Shown here in pieces: positions 1 through 10,737 of a DNA stretch of 64,000 bases. The DNA lies in contig CM043945.1 in assembly GCA_014529385.2 (NCBI GenBank), forward strand, positions 142,018,241 through 142,082,240, read 5' to 3'. The stretch comes from Adiantum capillus-veneris. Taxonomy: Eukaryota > Streptophyta > Polypodiopsida > Polypodiales > Pteridaceae. The stretch's first letter is position 1. Every line of letters begins with the position of its first letter. The notes beneath the pieces were generated by a model. The model ran no database searches, was not told the origin of the DNA, and saw only the letters and a program-made list of their open reading frames with translations. Both the position numbers and the translations under genes were made by a program.

Positions 1-26
1 TTCCGCAAACTTGGTTGTAAAGAAGC

Positions 27-793
27 CTATTCACTCTTTTCCTTGTTGTTGGGTTGTAAGGGTGAAGCTACTGGTTTCACCTTCTTTGCTACACTCTTGT
101 ATTTAGTTTCAACATGGACTTCTGGGCCAATTGTTTGGCTTTCTTTAAAGGCTTCTGTTACTTGATACATTTCCATAGAGCAAACCTCCACAACTTCATT
201 TTCAAGATGCAAAATAGATCTCATTATAGCATCAAGCTCACCCATAGTATCTACAAAAGAAACTTGTTCACACAAACCCAAAACATTTTCAGTAGGCTTT
301 AGCAACCCACTCTTTTTCATGCCTATTTGTACATTATGCACATATTGCCTCTCATATCTCTTCAAATCTTCAAGTTTTGTAAAACATACTGATCCATTCC
401 TTGTTACCAAGGAGCTCATTGAGAAAGTTTCACCTATTTTTGGATCAGGCGAGACCCTTTTTCTTTCTGTACCACTGCAATCCCGCTTTACAATGGTACT
501 TGGCAAAAACCCATCATTTCTCTATGATCATGAAACTCTTTGCTTACCTTTGGTAGAGGATGTTCTCTGAGGTTGTCACGATTTCTTTCATGGTTTACAC
601 AGACTGTGAGAAATTGGACAGCTCGTTTACCATCTTTGCTACGTATTCTAGCATATGCTGAACCATCGTCCATTACCTTTGTTTCCATTCGAACTCCCAC
701 AATGTAGGGTTGTCCAAGGATGAGATGATATGAAGATGTATCCTGTACAAAGAAGTTTTGGTGATTCTTTACATCACCTATTGTTACCTTCAC
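27..793 (-). pseudogene. B' protease C-terminal part and linker towards RT
   Basis: Two overlapping frames on the minus strand. The first (793-488) holds the C-terminal half of the retropepsin-like domain, with the motif YHLILGQPYIVGV followed by a basic stretch; it ends in a TAA. The second (506-27) continues in the -1 frame with a linker that is nearly identical to the one at 25830-26243 in copy B. The same TAA and the same -1 change of frame occur in both copies, so it predates both insertions or is bypassed by recoding. The frame ends at a TAG at the window edge, where copy B has CAG. Confidence 0.8.
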
Positions 794-808
794 ACCTGGA
801 CATGCTAC

Positions 809-2197
809 CTACAGTTCACCGGATGAATTGTTTGCCACTTTTACCATCCAGCCATGATCTGTGTCCATCGGCCATTTGCACTTGTTGTAGAGACTCTTTG
901 ACATTATGTTTATTTCTGAACCATGGTCAATCAAGGCAACAAATGGCTCTTCAAGATCACCTACCTTGACCAAAGTTTCTGTAGTAGCCCTTGCCCAATG
1001 ACTTCGTGAATAGTAACTCCTAGGAATATCTTCAACTTCTTCATCATCATTTGAGAAATGCACTTGCTTCACTCTCCCACTAGATTGGTAGCATCCTACC
1101 ATAGCTCCATCATTCTCCTTATTTTGCAGTTGCATCCCTTGTGTCTTTGAGGTTTCCCCTTCAACCTGTGGACGAGAAACTTCAGCAAGGGTTTGCCTCT
1201 TCCTCTTGATGATGTCAATGATCTCCTCGTGGAATTCACGCTTTGCAATGCCAAGAACTTCTCCCAGAGTGAACTCAATCTTGATATTCCAGATCCTTTC
1301 CTCCAAGACTTTCTTTAAATCTGTAGCAACCTCAATATTAGATTGTAGTTTATAAGTTGGGCCTTTTGTCTTACCTTTTGTTGGCTCTTTCTTCTTTCCT
1401 GTTGTAGACTCCTCCATGAGTACTTCAGGTGGAGATGCTCCTTTTGTTGAGGGTGTTTGAGAAGGAATTGAGTCACTTCTTCCCCCAGTTCTAGAAGCTC
1501 TTTTTGATGGTCCTTCATCAGCATTCTCACGTCTGCGCTTCTCTTCTACAATTGCCTCATTTTGTTGGCATTTTGTAATGTAGGCATGCACTAACAATGA
1601 GTCCACTGGATCATTCCATCCTGTTTCTAGACGTATGCAATCATCTGCTTCATGTAGAATCTTATTTGTAAGCTTTCCCTTTTTAGCTAATTGCATGTCA
1701 TTTGGCCAAATTTGACCATGATGGTCACTCATCTCTTCATCACAAAAATGCTCAATTTTTACTCCATAAGTAGCTGCCTCAACTGAAGAGGTGGCATGCT
1801 TAGTTGCCATATCTTCAACTAAGGTTTGCATTCCTCCCTTCCCAAAGTTAGTTCTCAAGGGTAGACCAGTCTCTCTTAAGTGGATTTTACCATCCTTAAA
1901 AAAGACAAAATCTTTTGACAAAGCATCACTAAAATCATCACAATCCCTTCTTACATGGTCTGTACTATCACACCAAATACATCTATTAACAAACCCTTCT
2001 TTGGGCTGTTGTCTTTGCCTATGAAGTGGCCCTGATGGTTGGACTTTTTCTTCAAGCTTTGCAAGCTTCACCTTCAAGTCACGCATTCCCTTCACAAGCT
2101 CATCTAGCATGGACTCATCAAACTTAGGAGCGATAAAAGTAGGCTTTACCATTTTTTCAGGAGTTGAGGTGGAAGGACTTGTAGTGTTTAGTACCAT
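809..2197 (-). pseudogene. B' gag C-terminal part with zinc knuckle, and protease
   Basis: The 462-codon frame carries a CX2CX4HX4C nucleic-acid-binding knuckle (CIWCDSTDHVRRDC), a long charged linker (roughly residues 150-370) and the start of an aspartic protease with LIDHGSEINIM where DT/SG is usual. Residue H replaces T or S of the catalytic triad region in both B and B'. The knuckle followed by a KDGKIHL-like stretch, and the protease followed by a WPMDTDHGW block, recall fungal-type gypsy elements more than typical seed-plant ones; that comparison is from family knowledge, not a search. The frame ends where the protease continues at 793. Confidence 0.85.
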
Positions 2198-2254
2198 CTT
2201 GTCCCTTCTTCTTTGTCGTTTGGCAAGCAGTGAGACAGCACCTTCAAACTCATT

Positions 2255-2863
2255 CTAGTTGGTCTTTAGTCCTTGCTCAACATGTTTATCTTCAAGAAGA
2301 AGCTCCAAATTTTCTTGAAACTCTTTACCTGCAGCTTGTAAGAAAAGATCTATCTTCTCTGCATCTAGTGTGGCCCTTTCAGTCCTTGTGAGTTGTGCAT
2401 AGCGCCGCTCAAATTCCCTAAGTAGTTCTGTTATTGATAGTCCTTGCTTTGGCTTGACTACCCATTCTAAGAATGTCCTTTTGGTCACTCTCTCCGAGTC
2501 CTCCATGAAATATTCCTCCTTTAAAGCTACTTTGAGTTCTTCTCAATTTCTCCCATGCCCGTCTTTAATTTCCCTAACATGCTCCCTAATTTCTGGAGCA
2601 ACAACTAGCTCAAAGCTTTGAATCATCTCACCTTCTGACACGCGATGCAGCTCCATCTCCTTCACATACTCGCGTAAGTACTTGGTTACATCTTTGCCAT
2701 TGAATTGATCCATTCTGTTGACGACCGCTTGTATGGCCTTCATTGCTGAAATCTCCCTTCTTTCAGTGGCATGTTGTTGTTGCATGAACATTGCAAATGC
2801 TTGAAACATTTGCATTGTTGTTGGGTCAAAACGCATACCCTGCTGCTCAACATGATCACCCAT
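2255..2863 (-). pseudogene. B' gag N-terminal part
   Basis: Gag starts at the ATG of MGDHVEQQGMRFDP (2863), 54 bases inside the LTR end, and matches 13446-13884 plus 23849-24060 of copy B. It is helix-rich with a Gln-rich N terminus (MQMFQAFAMFMQQQ). Two stops interrupt it: TGA at 2543-2545 and TAG at 2255-2257. Both are TGG in copy B, so both are G-to-A changes. An upstream in-frame extension to 2950 runs into the LTR and is not needed. Confidence 0.8.
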
Positions 2864-2894
2864 GGTTACCCACAAACTCTCACCCTGGCAGTTT

Positions 2895-2910
2895 CGCGTC
2901 GCGTTCACCA
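2895..2910 (-). other. Primer-binding-site-like sequence of B'
   Basis: Reading the minus strand, TGGTGAACGCGACGCG lies six bases after the LTR end. The TGG start fits pairing with a CCA tRNA end. The matching site in copy B (13399) differs at several bases. I cannot name the tRNA. Confidence 0.5.
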
Positions 2911-3117
2911 AAAATATGTCGAGAAATTTGCGGTCTTGCCAGGAAAGCACCGGGCTTATGGCTGTGAGAGTTTGCGAGAGAACTCAACAAAAACTATATG
3001 AAGGAGTTAAACCATAGATGCCATGAAGACTAGGGTTTGGAAAGAAGTGCAATCAAAGAAGACTCACTCTTTCTGTCTTGCATTCACACACACAAAGAAA
3101 GAACACAAAAGAGAATG

Positions 3118-3330
3118 TCAAAACAATACGAAGATGAAAACATCAAGGCTATGGTCATATCGTATCATGGGTAATATGAAAGGGTTAATGGATGAGTTAA
3201 TGGCATTCAATCTTGGCTGACCAAATAGGCTACGAATTGTTCTTTGGAATTGTAGTTTTGTGCTTACCATAATATATATATTTTGTCTAGTGATTGGGAT
3301 TAATTGTGTGTACAAATCCTCTTGGTTCAT
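3118..3330 (-). CDS. LTR small ORF 2 of B' (70 aa), LFG-ILP family
   Basis: A complete ATG-to-stop frame in the transcribed part of the LTR, downstream of the TATA box and upstream of gag. It differs from the copy at 12979-13191 at only three residues. Its core (FQRTI, SLFGQPRLNAI, PFILPMI, SLDV) aligns with ORF 1 next to it and with the 79-aa ORF at 21040-21279 in element A. Its ATG overlaps the TGA of ORF 1 as ATGA. Function unknown; no transmembrane segment, zinc motif or signal peptide is evident. Confidence 0.6.
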   Translation of the reverse strand: MNQEDLYTQLIPITRQNIYIMVSTKLQFQRTIRSLFGQPRLNAINSSINPFILPMIRYDHSLDVFIFVLF

Positions 3331-3545
3331 AGCAAGATAACTACGCTTACATCAAAAGAAAAATTATAGTCTATGAGAGGTAGTATGATGGGATCCGGTG
3401 ATAGAAGTATTTCATTGAGCCTTTCAGGGCCAAAGAGAAACATTATACGTTGTTGAAAGTGTATTTTATGGCTAATCCATGCGTTAATTCTAATAGATTG
3501 TACAGAGTGAAAGCGATAGAAATGATCATCATGTGGGTTATTCAT
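3327..3545 (-). CDS. LTR small ORF 1 of B' (72 aa), LFG-ILP family
   Basis: A complete frame directly upstream of ORF 2, sharing the four bases ATGA. It differs from 12764-12982 at three residues. Conserved blocks are RKIHFQQR, LFGPERLNEIL, PIILPLIDY and SFDVS. The order on the predicted transcript is TATA, ORF 1, ORF 2, LTR end, gag. Function unknown. Confidence 0.62.
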   Translation of the reverse strand: MNNPHDDHFYRFHSVQSIRINAWISHKIHFQQRIMFLFGPERLNEILLSPDPIILPLIDYNFSFDVSVVILL

Positions 3546-4097
3546 CTAGGATAGTATGTGAGAAATGTAGATATGAGAGAAGTGAAGAGATGAGAAGTTT
3601 CCCTCCCAAGCCCTATTCTTGCCCGTAGGCAATAAGGATACTGCGGGGAGAGATGTACCTGTAGAAAAGAGAACCTAGAATTTACAGAGAGGATGAATTA
3701 CTAAGAATGAGAGAGATAGGTTTGCTTTAGGAGATGAGATTAGATACATATATATATGTTGGATTAGAGATGAAAAAGAAAACAACAACAAATAAAGAAA
3801 ACATCAATGTAGAACACATCTTACTTGACAAACCCTTTGGCACCATTATTGATGGAGAGAGAAGAAGAGTGAATAATTCCACTTTGATTGATACACCAAG
3901 TGCAAGACCTTCTTTGATTAGAGTTGATCTTCCAAGGTTAGCTTGTTGCAAGAATGGCTAGTCTCCCTTTAGGAGAAAGTGTAGGCTTGGGCCTATGTTA
4001 ATGTCTAAGTACAATTAGGCATTACTACTCACTCCCTCAAGAATTCCTCTCATCAATGGCTTGAATGCTTGAGTTATTTCCAAGGAAGAAGAGGTCC

Positions 4098-4108
4098 CCT
4101 TTTATAGG
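4098..4108 (-). promoter_or_regulatory. TATA box of the B' LTR
   Basis: CCTATAAAAGG on the minus strand, conserved at 12115-12125 and about 30200-30210 in the two LTRs of copy B. It sets the U3/R region, so the small ORFs lie on the transcript upstream of gag. Confidence 0.75.
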
Positions 4109-5016
4109 TGAAGGGAAGCCACAAGGTTTTACACAAGAAGAGAGTAGCCAGTGTGTACAGGAATTGGAAAAGTTGGAAATGAACTGTCCCTGCATGTTGT
4201 GGGCAGAATGGGGTCCAGTATTTTGATCATATCTCCTCAACCGTGGCTCCAAATAAAAAAGTAAAAATATGGGCAAAAACTTCAGCTCATTAGCTACGAT
4301 TTTCATTTTAAAATTGTTTTCCAATTCGGATTGGAACCTTGTGTAAAAAATTCATCAAAATAGGGTCCATTTATGGCAGCAAAAGTCTTCATGTGGTCTC
4401 CTTAGCATAGACTTTCATTTAATTCCAAAGGACACCTCATGCCATATGAAAGCATGACATTGCTCCTTGAAGAAGTTTTGTACTCATGCTTGCAATAATG
4501 CATTAAAATAAGTGTATCTTTGAAATCATGCCACCTAGTGTCCCACTAGGATTTGATTCTCTCCTAGTAGCTATTTAAAAAGAAATATAAGAAAAGTATA
4601 AAAAATACATAGAATATATATATATTGGAGTTTACCCTAGATATAGGATCTAGCTAGGGTGTGAGATGATAATGAAATAGTAGAAATCAAGAATCAATGC
4701 TTTTTGCCCCAAGTTAAAGAGGCGGAGCTATTGATGCTTTTCCCATAGTATTTTCTGATGGTAAAGTAAGGATATGTTACCCTTAAGATAAATAATAGGA
4801 TGAGATAGAAGGCTTATTATTATACTGAAATATGCATATGTACATTATAGGAAATATAATTATGTATCTAAAAAAATACAAGATAGATCTTGTAGCATGC
4901 GTTCCCACTATGTACGTGTCACAGCACGACAGCGGGCGTGCCGCTGTGCCGCCCGTCTCGCCGGCCGCTGCCAAAAACTGCCACATCTTCGTTTGCGCGG
5001 CGCCTGCGGACCACCC

Positions 5017-5100
5017 TGCTAGGAAATAAGACGTAGCTAAATAGATAATTGAGTAGATTACTTAATGGAGAGAGACAGATTTATATGCACGAGATTATAG

Positions 5101-5173
<73 letters not shown>

Positions 5174-5852
5174 CACGATATACGTGGTTCACCCAATGTG
5201 GGCTACGTCCACGAGAAAGCAGCCACTCAATGGCTTTAGTACTTCAAAACAAGAAGTAGTTTACAAAGGGATTATACCCTTAATGGAGCTCCTGCCTTGC
5301 TTCACTCTCACCACCTCACACTCACCTTGTTGCATCAACTTCACACTATGAAATGTGTGTAGAAATGGCCTCCTTTTATAGGCCAAAAGGGATGCCCTCT
5401 CTTATGAGAGACAGCCATGTGTAGCCGCCCTTGTGCGAATAAGTCTAAATCGGACCCTCCAATCTGCCCATGTGTGGCCGCCCTTGAGAAGACAAGTCCG
5501 CTTTTGAATTCGTCCACCGGCCATTGAATTTGGCCACTGGCCATTGACTTCCGACCACCGGCCACCGGCCATTGACTTCCGACCACCGGCCATCGGCCAT
5601 TGACTACTGGCCACCGGCCAACCGACCGGTTGTTTTCCGACCACTTTCCGACCGCTGTCCGGCCATAATATTCCGGCGAAAAAGAATATCCCGGCGAAAA
5701 AAAGTTGCCCCTGATTCTTGTCCGTGAAAATTTTGGTTTTCGGTGAGTGATTTTCCTTCACGCACGATGGCTTCTCCTCATAATGGGGGCCTTACAAATG
5801 TGCGCTTTTACCACAGAAAATTACAAGGGTAAATCAAGCTCCATACTTAACA
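5017..5852. mobile_element. Solo LTR of an unidentified element (836 bp)
   Basis: It begins TGCTAGG and ends TTAACA and is flanked by the 5-bp duplication CACCC (5012-5016 and 5853-5857). The flanks join to restore the D LTR sequence. It holds a GA microsatellite (5104-5169) and a stretch near 5180-5240 (TACGTGGTTCACCC) of a type common in plant LTRs. No coding sequence. No other copy is present, so the family and orientation are unknown. Confidence 0.85.
5104..5169. repeat. (GA)n microsatellite
   Basis: About 66 bases of uninterrupted AG/GA inside the solo LTR. Confidence 0.97.
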
Positions 5853-6777
5853 CACCCCCTACACGGACGCCATCACCCAGAGCTCCAAGCTCTCCACACC
5901 TTGTGATGCCCATGAGGGTAGCTCACCTCAGCCGATATAGGGCGCGATCTTCTGCGTCCTCTCCGCATACGGGCTAATTATCCGGCCACGTGGCAGCAGC
6001 TCACGAGTCCTCCAAAAACCTTCTTTGAGTACTAAAAAAAAACCTCTTAAAAACTTCTCATGGTGCCCCTTTTAACCTGCAGCATCCCCTTGCTCACCTG
6101 CTCAATGCACAATCCATAACCCTGTGAGAAGAACCCCTTGTTGACTCCGGACCACCCGGACCTCGTTCTCCTTTGGCCTTAGTGTGCCTTCGACCAGTGT
6201 GCGCAGAAAACCAAAAAATTGTCTCGCACCTCGCTTTCATTTTTTAACTGTTGCCAAATTTGACTTAAAACAACTCCCCGCAGTCAAGTGGGCTCAGACC
6301 CGGCCCCCGAAAAATCTTCTCATGGCCATAACTTGCCATCCAGAGCTCCGATTCGCAATCCGAGAAGACACGCATGCTGCACAAGTCGAGCACTACACAT
6401 GTATGCTTTGACATCAGCCCGGGCCACCTATCCCCAGCTGTCCTGTTCGTCGGGGATCTGCTACACACCCTTTCTTTAAACTGCAATATCTTGAGCATCG
6501 GGGCTCTCTATGGACGACTCGTCTGGACCGGCTTCTAGAGCCCCGTGAACTCTACACCCTAGAGCTTTGACTTGTCATTTCGGACATCTTCATCTACCAT
6601 CCCATCTAAACCATCCCGCAAATTTTTTGGCCTAAAAAACCGCTTCAAGCATGCATTCCCGCTATCCTTTGGCTGCCAAGGCCCTTGGCACCTGCCCTAG
6701 CCTTGTGCACTGCACTCGATTGCAACCTTTTCCCGGCATAGACCACCTGCTAGCTTTGACCAACTTTAGCTGCACCA

Positions 6778-6797
6778 TCATTGCCCAGTCCCCCTTG
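6778..6797 (-). other. Polypurine tract of D
   Basis: Minus strand AAGGGGGACTGGGCAATGA lies directly before the 3' LTR start TGGTGCAG. The same arrangement occurs in D' at 58609-58627. Confidence 0.7.
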
Positions 6798-6945
6798 TCC
6801 AACATTCATGTTCGACCAAAAGCATATGTACAAAACTTTAAAACTAGCACACCAAACTAACGATTAAAAGCACTCACAAAACCATAACTGTATGTACAGG
6901 CTATGTACAAAAACTTGATCTTCTTTCTCTCGCACACCGCATGCT

Positions 6946-7433
6946 TTAGGTGGGTCGCCCACCACCCTTGACTATGATTTGCTGCACTTTAGGTACTAGA
7001 TCCCTCTCGAAATACAATTTGAGCCGCACACCATTCACCCTGTTTCTAAAAAGCTTTCCATTTGCTCTTACGAGCTGGTAGGTCCCATTCGGAAAGGCAT
7101 TCTTCATTTTATATGGACCCGTCCACTTCTTCTGGAATGTGAAATCCAAATAGCTTTCGTACTTCATGACCAGGTCTCCTTCCTCTATCTTCTTGTCCGG
7201 CAGGTTTTGATTGAACTTGGCAACCCGCTTCTCCCTCTCTGCTTCACATAGTAGTCTGCCGCTGCCTCTCTGTCCATCAGCAAAGCCTCTAAGCTAGCTA
7301 TTCGATCTTGTAGGACCCCTTGTTGAATGGAATTGACATGCCACATACCCTTTAAAGCACCTAAATGTGCATGCACTGGCAACATCACTTCCTTACCATA
7401 GACAAGCTCGAATGGAGTGAAGTTTGTAGCCAC
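6946..7433 (-). pseudogene. D integrase C-terminal part
   Basis: Two frames (7433-7185 and 7167-6946) continue the integrase after the frameshift near 7430. They hold the FELVYGKE motif, a coiled linker, and an SH3-like C-terminal block (WTGPYKMK...NGTYQLV) ending at a natural stop (KGGGRPT). No chromodomain is seen. The frame shift near 7185 falls in the KRxAKFNQNLPDKKI region that is intact in D' (58150-58210). Confidence 0.8.
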
Positions 7434-8179
7434 TTTATAAGATGTCTATATGCCCATAGACACTTCTCTAGATTTGCTTCCCACTCGGCTTCCTGCTTGT
7501 ACACATACTTCGTTAACATCTTGACGATTTGACCATTAGCACTCTGGACTAGACCATTACATTGGGGGTGATAGGGTGAGGAAAACCTGTGCTGAATCTT
7601 TAACTTTTCCACTAGTGCGCTCATAAGCTTGCCTCTAAACCCCTGACCCCTATCAGAAACTAACACCCATGGAACACCAAAACGGCAACATATGTTATCA
7701 AACACAAATTGAGCCACCGCACTAGCATTTACTTCTTTCACTGCTTTGGCCTCGACCCATCTTGCAAGGTAGTCAATGCCTACCACCACGTACTTCTTAC
7801 CACTTGTAGACTTTGGGAGAGGGCCTATAGCATCTAGACCCCACATCTCGAAAGCACTTTGTGCGATGATGGCACCCTGTGACTTCGCTACCAGCAGTCT
7901 TTCACCAATAGTCTGACACTCGTGGCACATCTTGCACCAGTAATGCACGTCCTTCACAATGGAAGGCCACCAAAAGCCTACTCTAAGCACACAAAACAAA
8001 GCCTGGTCTTTGCCGTGATTCCCACTCTCTTCATGGCATTGCTCCAGTACCATCCCTATCTCTTCTTTGTATAGCACCCTTCTAAGCACTCCATCACGCC
8101 CATAGTTCATGAGATCCTCACCTACCAGTGTGAATTTGCCGGCCTTTTGCACCACTCTTCTCTTTTGCACTTTGGACAA
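7385..8179 (-). pseudogene. D integrase (zinc-binding and catalytic core)
   Basis: HHCC zinc domain (CHEESGNHG ... CKMCHEC) followed by the catalytic core. The first two acidic residues are present (GLDAIGP, VSDRGQGF). The third, normally Glu, is Gln here: GLVQSANG with codon CAG at 7544-7546, where D' has GLVETANG. This alone would inactivate strand transfer. A frameshift ends the frame near 7433. The start at 8179 is only the first ATG after a stop; the true protein is a polyprotein. Confidence 0.85.
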
Positions 8180-8182
8180 GCC

Positions 8183-8899
8183 TTAGGAACATTGCCCTAT
8201 ACCCAAAAAGCCTTCAATCTCTTTTAGAGTCTCCCTACCTGCATAAGTGGATGGGGACACATATAAACCTGCAACATGCACTTGCACTTTGCTGTTAGCT
8301 AGCTGATCCGCCTCTAGGTTTTGCTCTCTCCTCACATGCTTGAATTGGACTTCTTCAAAATAATTCAACATCTTCCTGATGGAAAAAAACCAATGCTTCA
8401 AGGAGTCACGCTTTACTTGCCATTGGCCTAACAGTTGCTTGATGACTAGCAACATATCCCCCTTCACCGCCAACCTTGAAATGCCGAACTCTATGCACTG
8501 CTTCAAACCCAAATGCAGAGTAAGATACTCTGCCTCATTATTGGTGTGGATATCCTCTAGATCATATGCCTTCGAGAATATCGCTTTGCCGTGTGGGTCG
8601 TGTATCACCACACCTCCTCCTGCTTTTTGCACTACCCTTTGATATGCTCCATCAAACCACATTGTAAAAGCATATTCCAAGTCGGGTTCCTCCTTAGCTT
8701 CATCTCGCACCATTGTTGGATAGACCCGCAAATCGATGGCCTCGCTGACAAGAATGTCTGCCAGGTGAGACCGACTCGTGTGATTTACCTTGAACTCGAA
8801 TTGGAAATCCTGTAGCTCCAACACCCACTTCATAATCCTCCTTCTTGGCTTTAAATGCAGCACTACCTCCGGCAATAGATTATTAGCCGTCCAACACAA
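8183..8899 (-). pseudogene. D tether and second (archaeal-type) RNase H
   Basis: The N-terminal part is the end of the gypsy RNase H-like domain (FQFEFKVNHTSRSHLADIL). The rest is a complete second RNase H with the four acidic residues in place: MWFDGAY, NNEAEY, VKGDML and LEADQLA. It is followed by a spacer leading to integrase. The dual RNase H layout is the mark of Tat-type plant elements. It is out of frame or separated by stops from its neighbours on both sides. Confidence 0.85.
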
Positions 8900-8969
8900 A
8901 AAACTTTTTCACAATCAAATGTTTAAACTTCCTGCAAGCGAAGACCAGAGCCATCACCCATTTATCTGC

Positions 8970-9864
8970 CTAGGTGTAGGTAGCCTCTCTTGGGCTTATT
9001 ACCCTCCTCGCGAAGTATATCGGCTTGTAGCTTCTCCCTGCCTTTTGCAGTAGAACCGCTCCAATAGCAACTGTGCCCACCTTCATAGACACATAGAAGT
9101 TGTCCTCTCGATTGGGAGGACACACCACTGGCAACTGACACAAAATCTCCTTGACTCTATCAAAAGCCTCATGAGGTTTCTCATTCCACTCATAACCACG
9201 CACTTGCTGAGCCCTCTTTTGAAGAGGATACACATATAGCGACAGCATCCAAAAGAAATGTGACAAATACTTCAACTTATGAACAAATAAATCCAAACCT
9301 TGAGCATCTGATGGTGGCTCCATCAAAACCAATGCCTTCACCTTCTCGGGATCAGCCTCTATACCGTTTCGCGACACCACATGACCTAACAGCTGAGCTC
9401 GAGGCTGTGCTAGCTTGCACTTTTTGGGATTCAACTGACCTCCTTCTTCATCAAGCCTTTGAAAGCATAATTGGAGCTTCGATAGGTGCTCCATTCTTGA
9501 ACTGTAGCAGCCGATATCATCCATGAAGACCCTAATAAAATGGACCAGGTATGGACCAAATACCCTCTTCATCCAACCTTGGAAGGTGGCATATGCATTC
9601 GCCAATCCGAATGGCATCCTGCGATAAGCGAAGCAACCCCATGGAGATATGAATGTGGTCTTTAGCTGGTCTTCAAGCTCAATCCCTATCTAAAAGTACC
9701 TTGAAAATCCATCCATAATCGAGTATCTCTCATGCCCAGCCACCTGGTTTAGGATTTCATCTTGAAATGGCAAGGGGTAGTGATTCCTATTGGTCAAGGC
9801 ATTCAATGTCTTGTAGTCGACACACACTCTCCATTTCCCATTCTTCTTAGGGGTTATGAACACT
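8970..9864 (-). pseudogene. D reverse transcriptase and degenerate gypsy RNase H
   Basis: RT palm with FMDDIGCYS (the F-x-D-D site) and MPFGLANAYATFQ. The segment upstream of 9617 is read through one stop (TAG at 9690-9692 in YF*IG, CAG in D'). The following RNase H-like domain has FYVSMKVGTVAIGAVL, so the usual first Asp is missing. RT begins on the other side of copia C, at 33654. The frame is cut at 9869 by the C LTR. Confidence 0.85.
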
Positions 9865-9869
9865 GGTGA

Positions 9870-10146
9870 TGTTGAAGATGATGAAACAGGAAACAGAAGG
9901 AAGACAGCAACTCAGAGTAGGAAGAAGATGGAGAAGGAGAAGACACAGAGCTTGTGTACGAGATCTCTGTAGTCTCTCTCTCTGTATTAGAATAATAGTG
10001 TATACAAACTCAGAGCTACAAAGCTTATATGAAACCCTAAGAGATAAGGTGTCCTTTCACACCGGATGTCCAGGGGGAAAAACCCAGTGGGAGAAAAGTG
10101 CCCCTGGTGAAGCGCGTATACACACTAACACTACTACATGTCTACA
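9870..10146 (-). repeat. C 3' LTR (277 bp)
   Basis: TGTTGAAG...GTCTACA on the plus strand. It is identical to 33377-33653 except for one C/T difference about 21 bases in. Confidence 0.95.
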
Positions 10147-10160
10147 AATCCCCCCTGTAG
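10147..10160 (-). other. Polypurine tract of C
   Basis: Minus-strand ACAGGGGGGATT lies next to the 3' LTR. The RT frame runs straight into it, without the rest of RT or RNase H. Confidence 0.75.
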
Positions 10161-10737
10161 TATTGCCTGTAAGAAGCATATCATACACATAAAGTGTTAG
10201 CATAATGAGAACTCCATCTCTCTTTTCGACATACAAAGTACTTTCTGTTGGACTATTCTGAAATCCCTGGCCAATCAAATAAGTATGTATCTTCTCATAC
10301 CATGCTCTTGGATCCTGTTTGAGACCATACAAAGCTTTACGCAATCTACATACCTTTTTCTCTTGACCTTTTACAACAAAACCACTTGGTTGAATTACAT
10401 AAACTTCTTCCTGCAAATCACCATTCAAAAAAGCAATTTTGATATCCAATTGATGCACTTTCCAACCATGATGAGTAGCAATTGCAACTAGTGATCTAAC
10501 TGTGGACGCACGAGAAGTAGGAGCAAAGGTTTCATCATAATCTATGCCTTTCTGTTGCGCATAGCCTTTTGCCACAAGCCTTGCTTTGTACCTGTCAACA
10601 GTACCATCTTGTTTCCTTTTTACCTTAAAAACCCACTTTGTACCAATAGGATTTTTACCTGTAGGCAAGTCCACTAGATCCCATGTATGATTCTTATGAA
10701 TAGAATCAATTTCTTGCTCCATCTTTCCACTAAACAC
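10161..10737 (-). pseudogene. C reverse transcriptase, truncated after the active site
   Basis: A copia RT with the standard opening (WDLVDLPTGKNPIGTKWVFK, ARLVAKGYAQ, DYDETFAP, HQLDIKIAFLNGDL). The catalytic YVDD is YVYD here (codons at 10180-10191). Ten residues later (LLTGN) the sequence passes into the polypurine tract and LTR. The thumb, RNase H and the 3' untranslated part are absent, giving a deletion derivative that could move only in trans. Confidence 0.9.

Larger units (their letters stand above)
1..4931 (-). mobile_element. B': partial Ty3/gypsy LTR retrotransposon (family B), cut by window edge
   Basis: This is a second copy of the element found at 11292-30867, read on the minus strand. 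It shows a complete 5' LTR (2917-4931), a primer-site-like sequence, gag with a CCHC knuckle, an aspartic protease and the start of the linker towards RT. The window ends before RT. It sits inside the left LTR of element D: the bases after 4931 continue the D LTR sequence also seen from about 37165. Its 3' end and its target duplication lie outside the window. Reading frames carry stops, so this copy is dead, but it is useful for identifying which changes in copy B are mutations. Confidence 0.9.
2917..4931 (-). repeat. B' 5' LTR (2015 bp)
   Basis: The ends are TGTCG...CGACA, a perfect 5-bp inverted pair, matching the LTRs at 11292-13392 and 29380-30867. It contains a TATA box (4098-4108) and, downstream of it, the tandem small ORFs at 3118-3545. 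The AT dinucleotide run is short here, against over 100 bp in the B 5' LTR. Confidence 0.92.
4932..6777 (-). repeat. D 3' LTR (left copy), interrupted by B' and a solo LTR
   Basis: Two pieces, 4932-5016 and 5853-6777, match the right LTR of D from about 37165 onward. The start is missing because B' is inserted and the window ends. The right end is CCA, next to a polypurine tract read on the minus strand. Divergence from the right LTR is easily visible, so D is older than A, B and C. Confidence 0.88.

Noticed and set aside
9866-10192. 108-codon frame, also at 33376-33690
   Set aside because: It is the copia C LTR read on the wrong strand.
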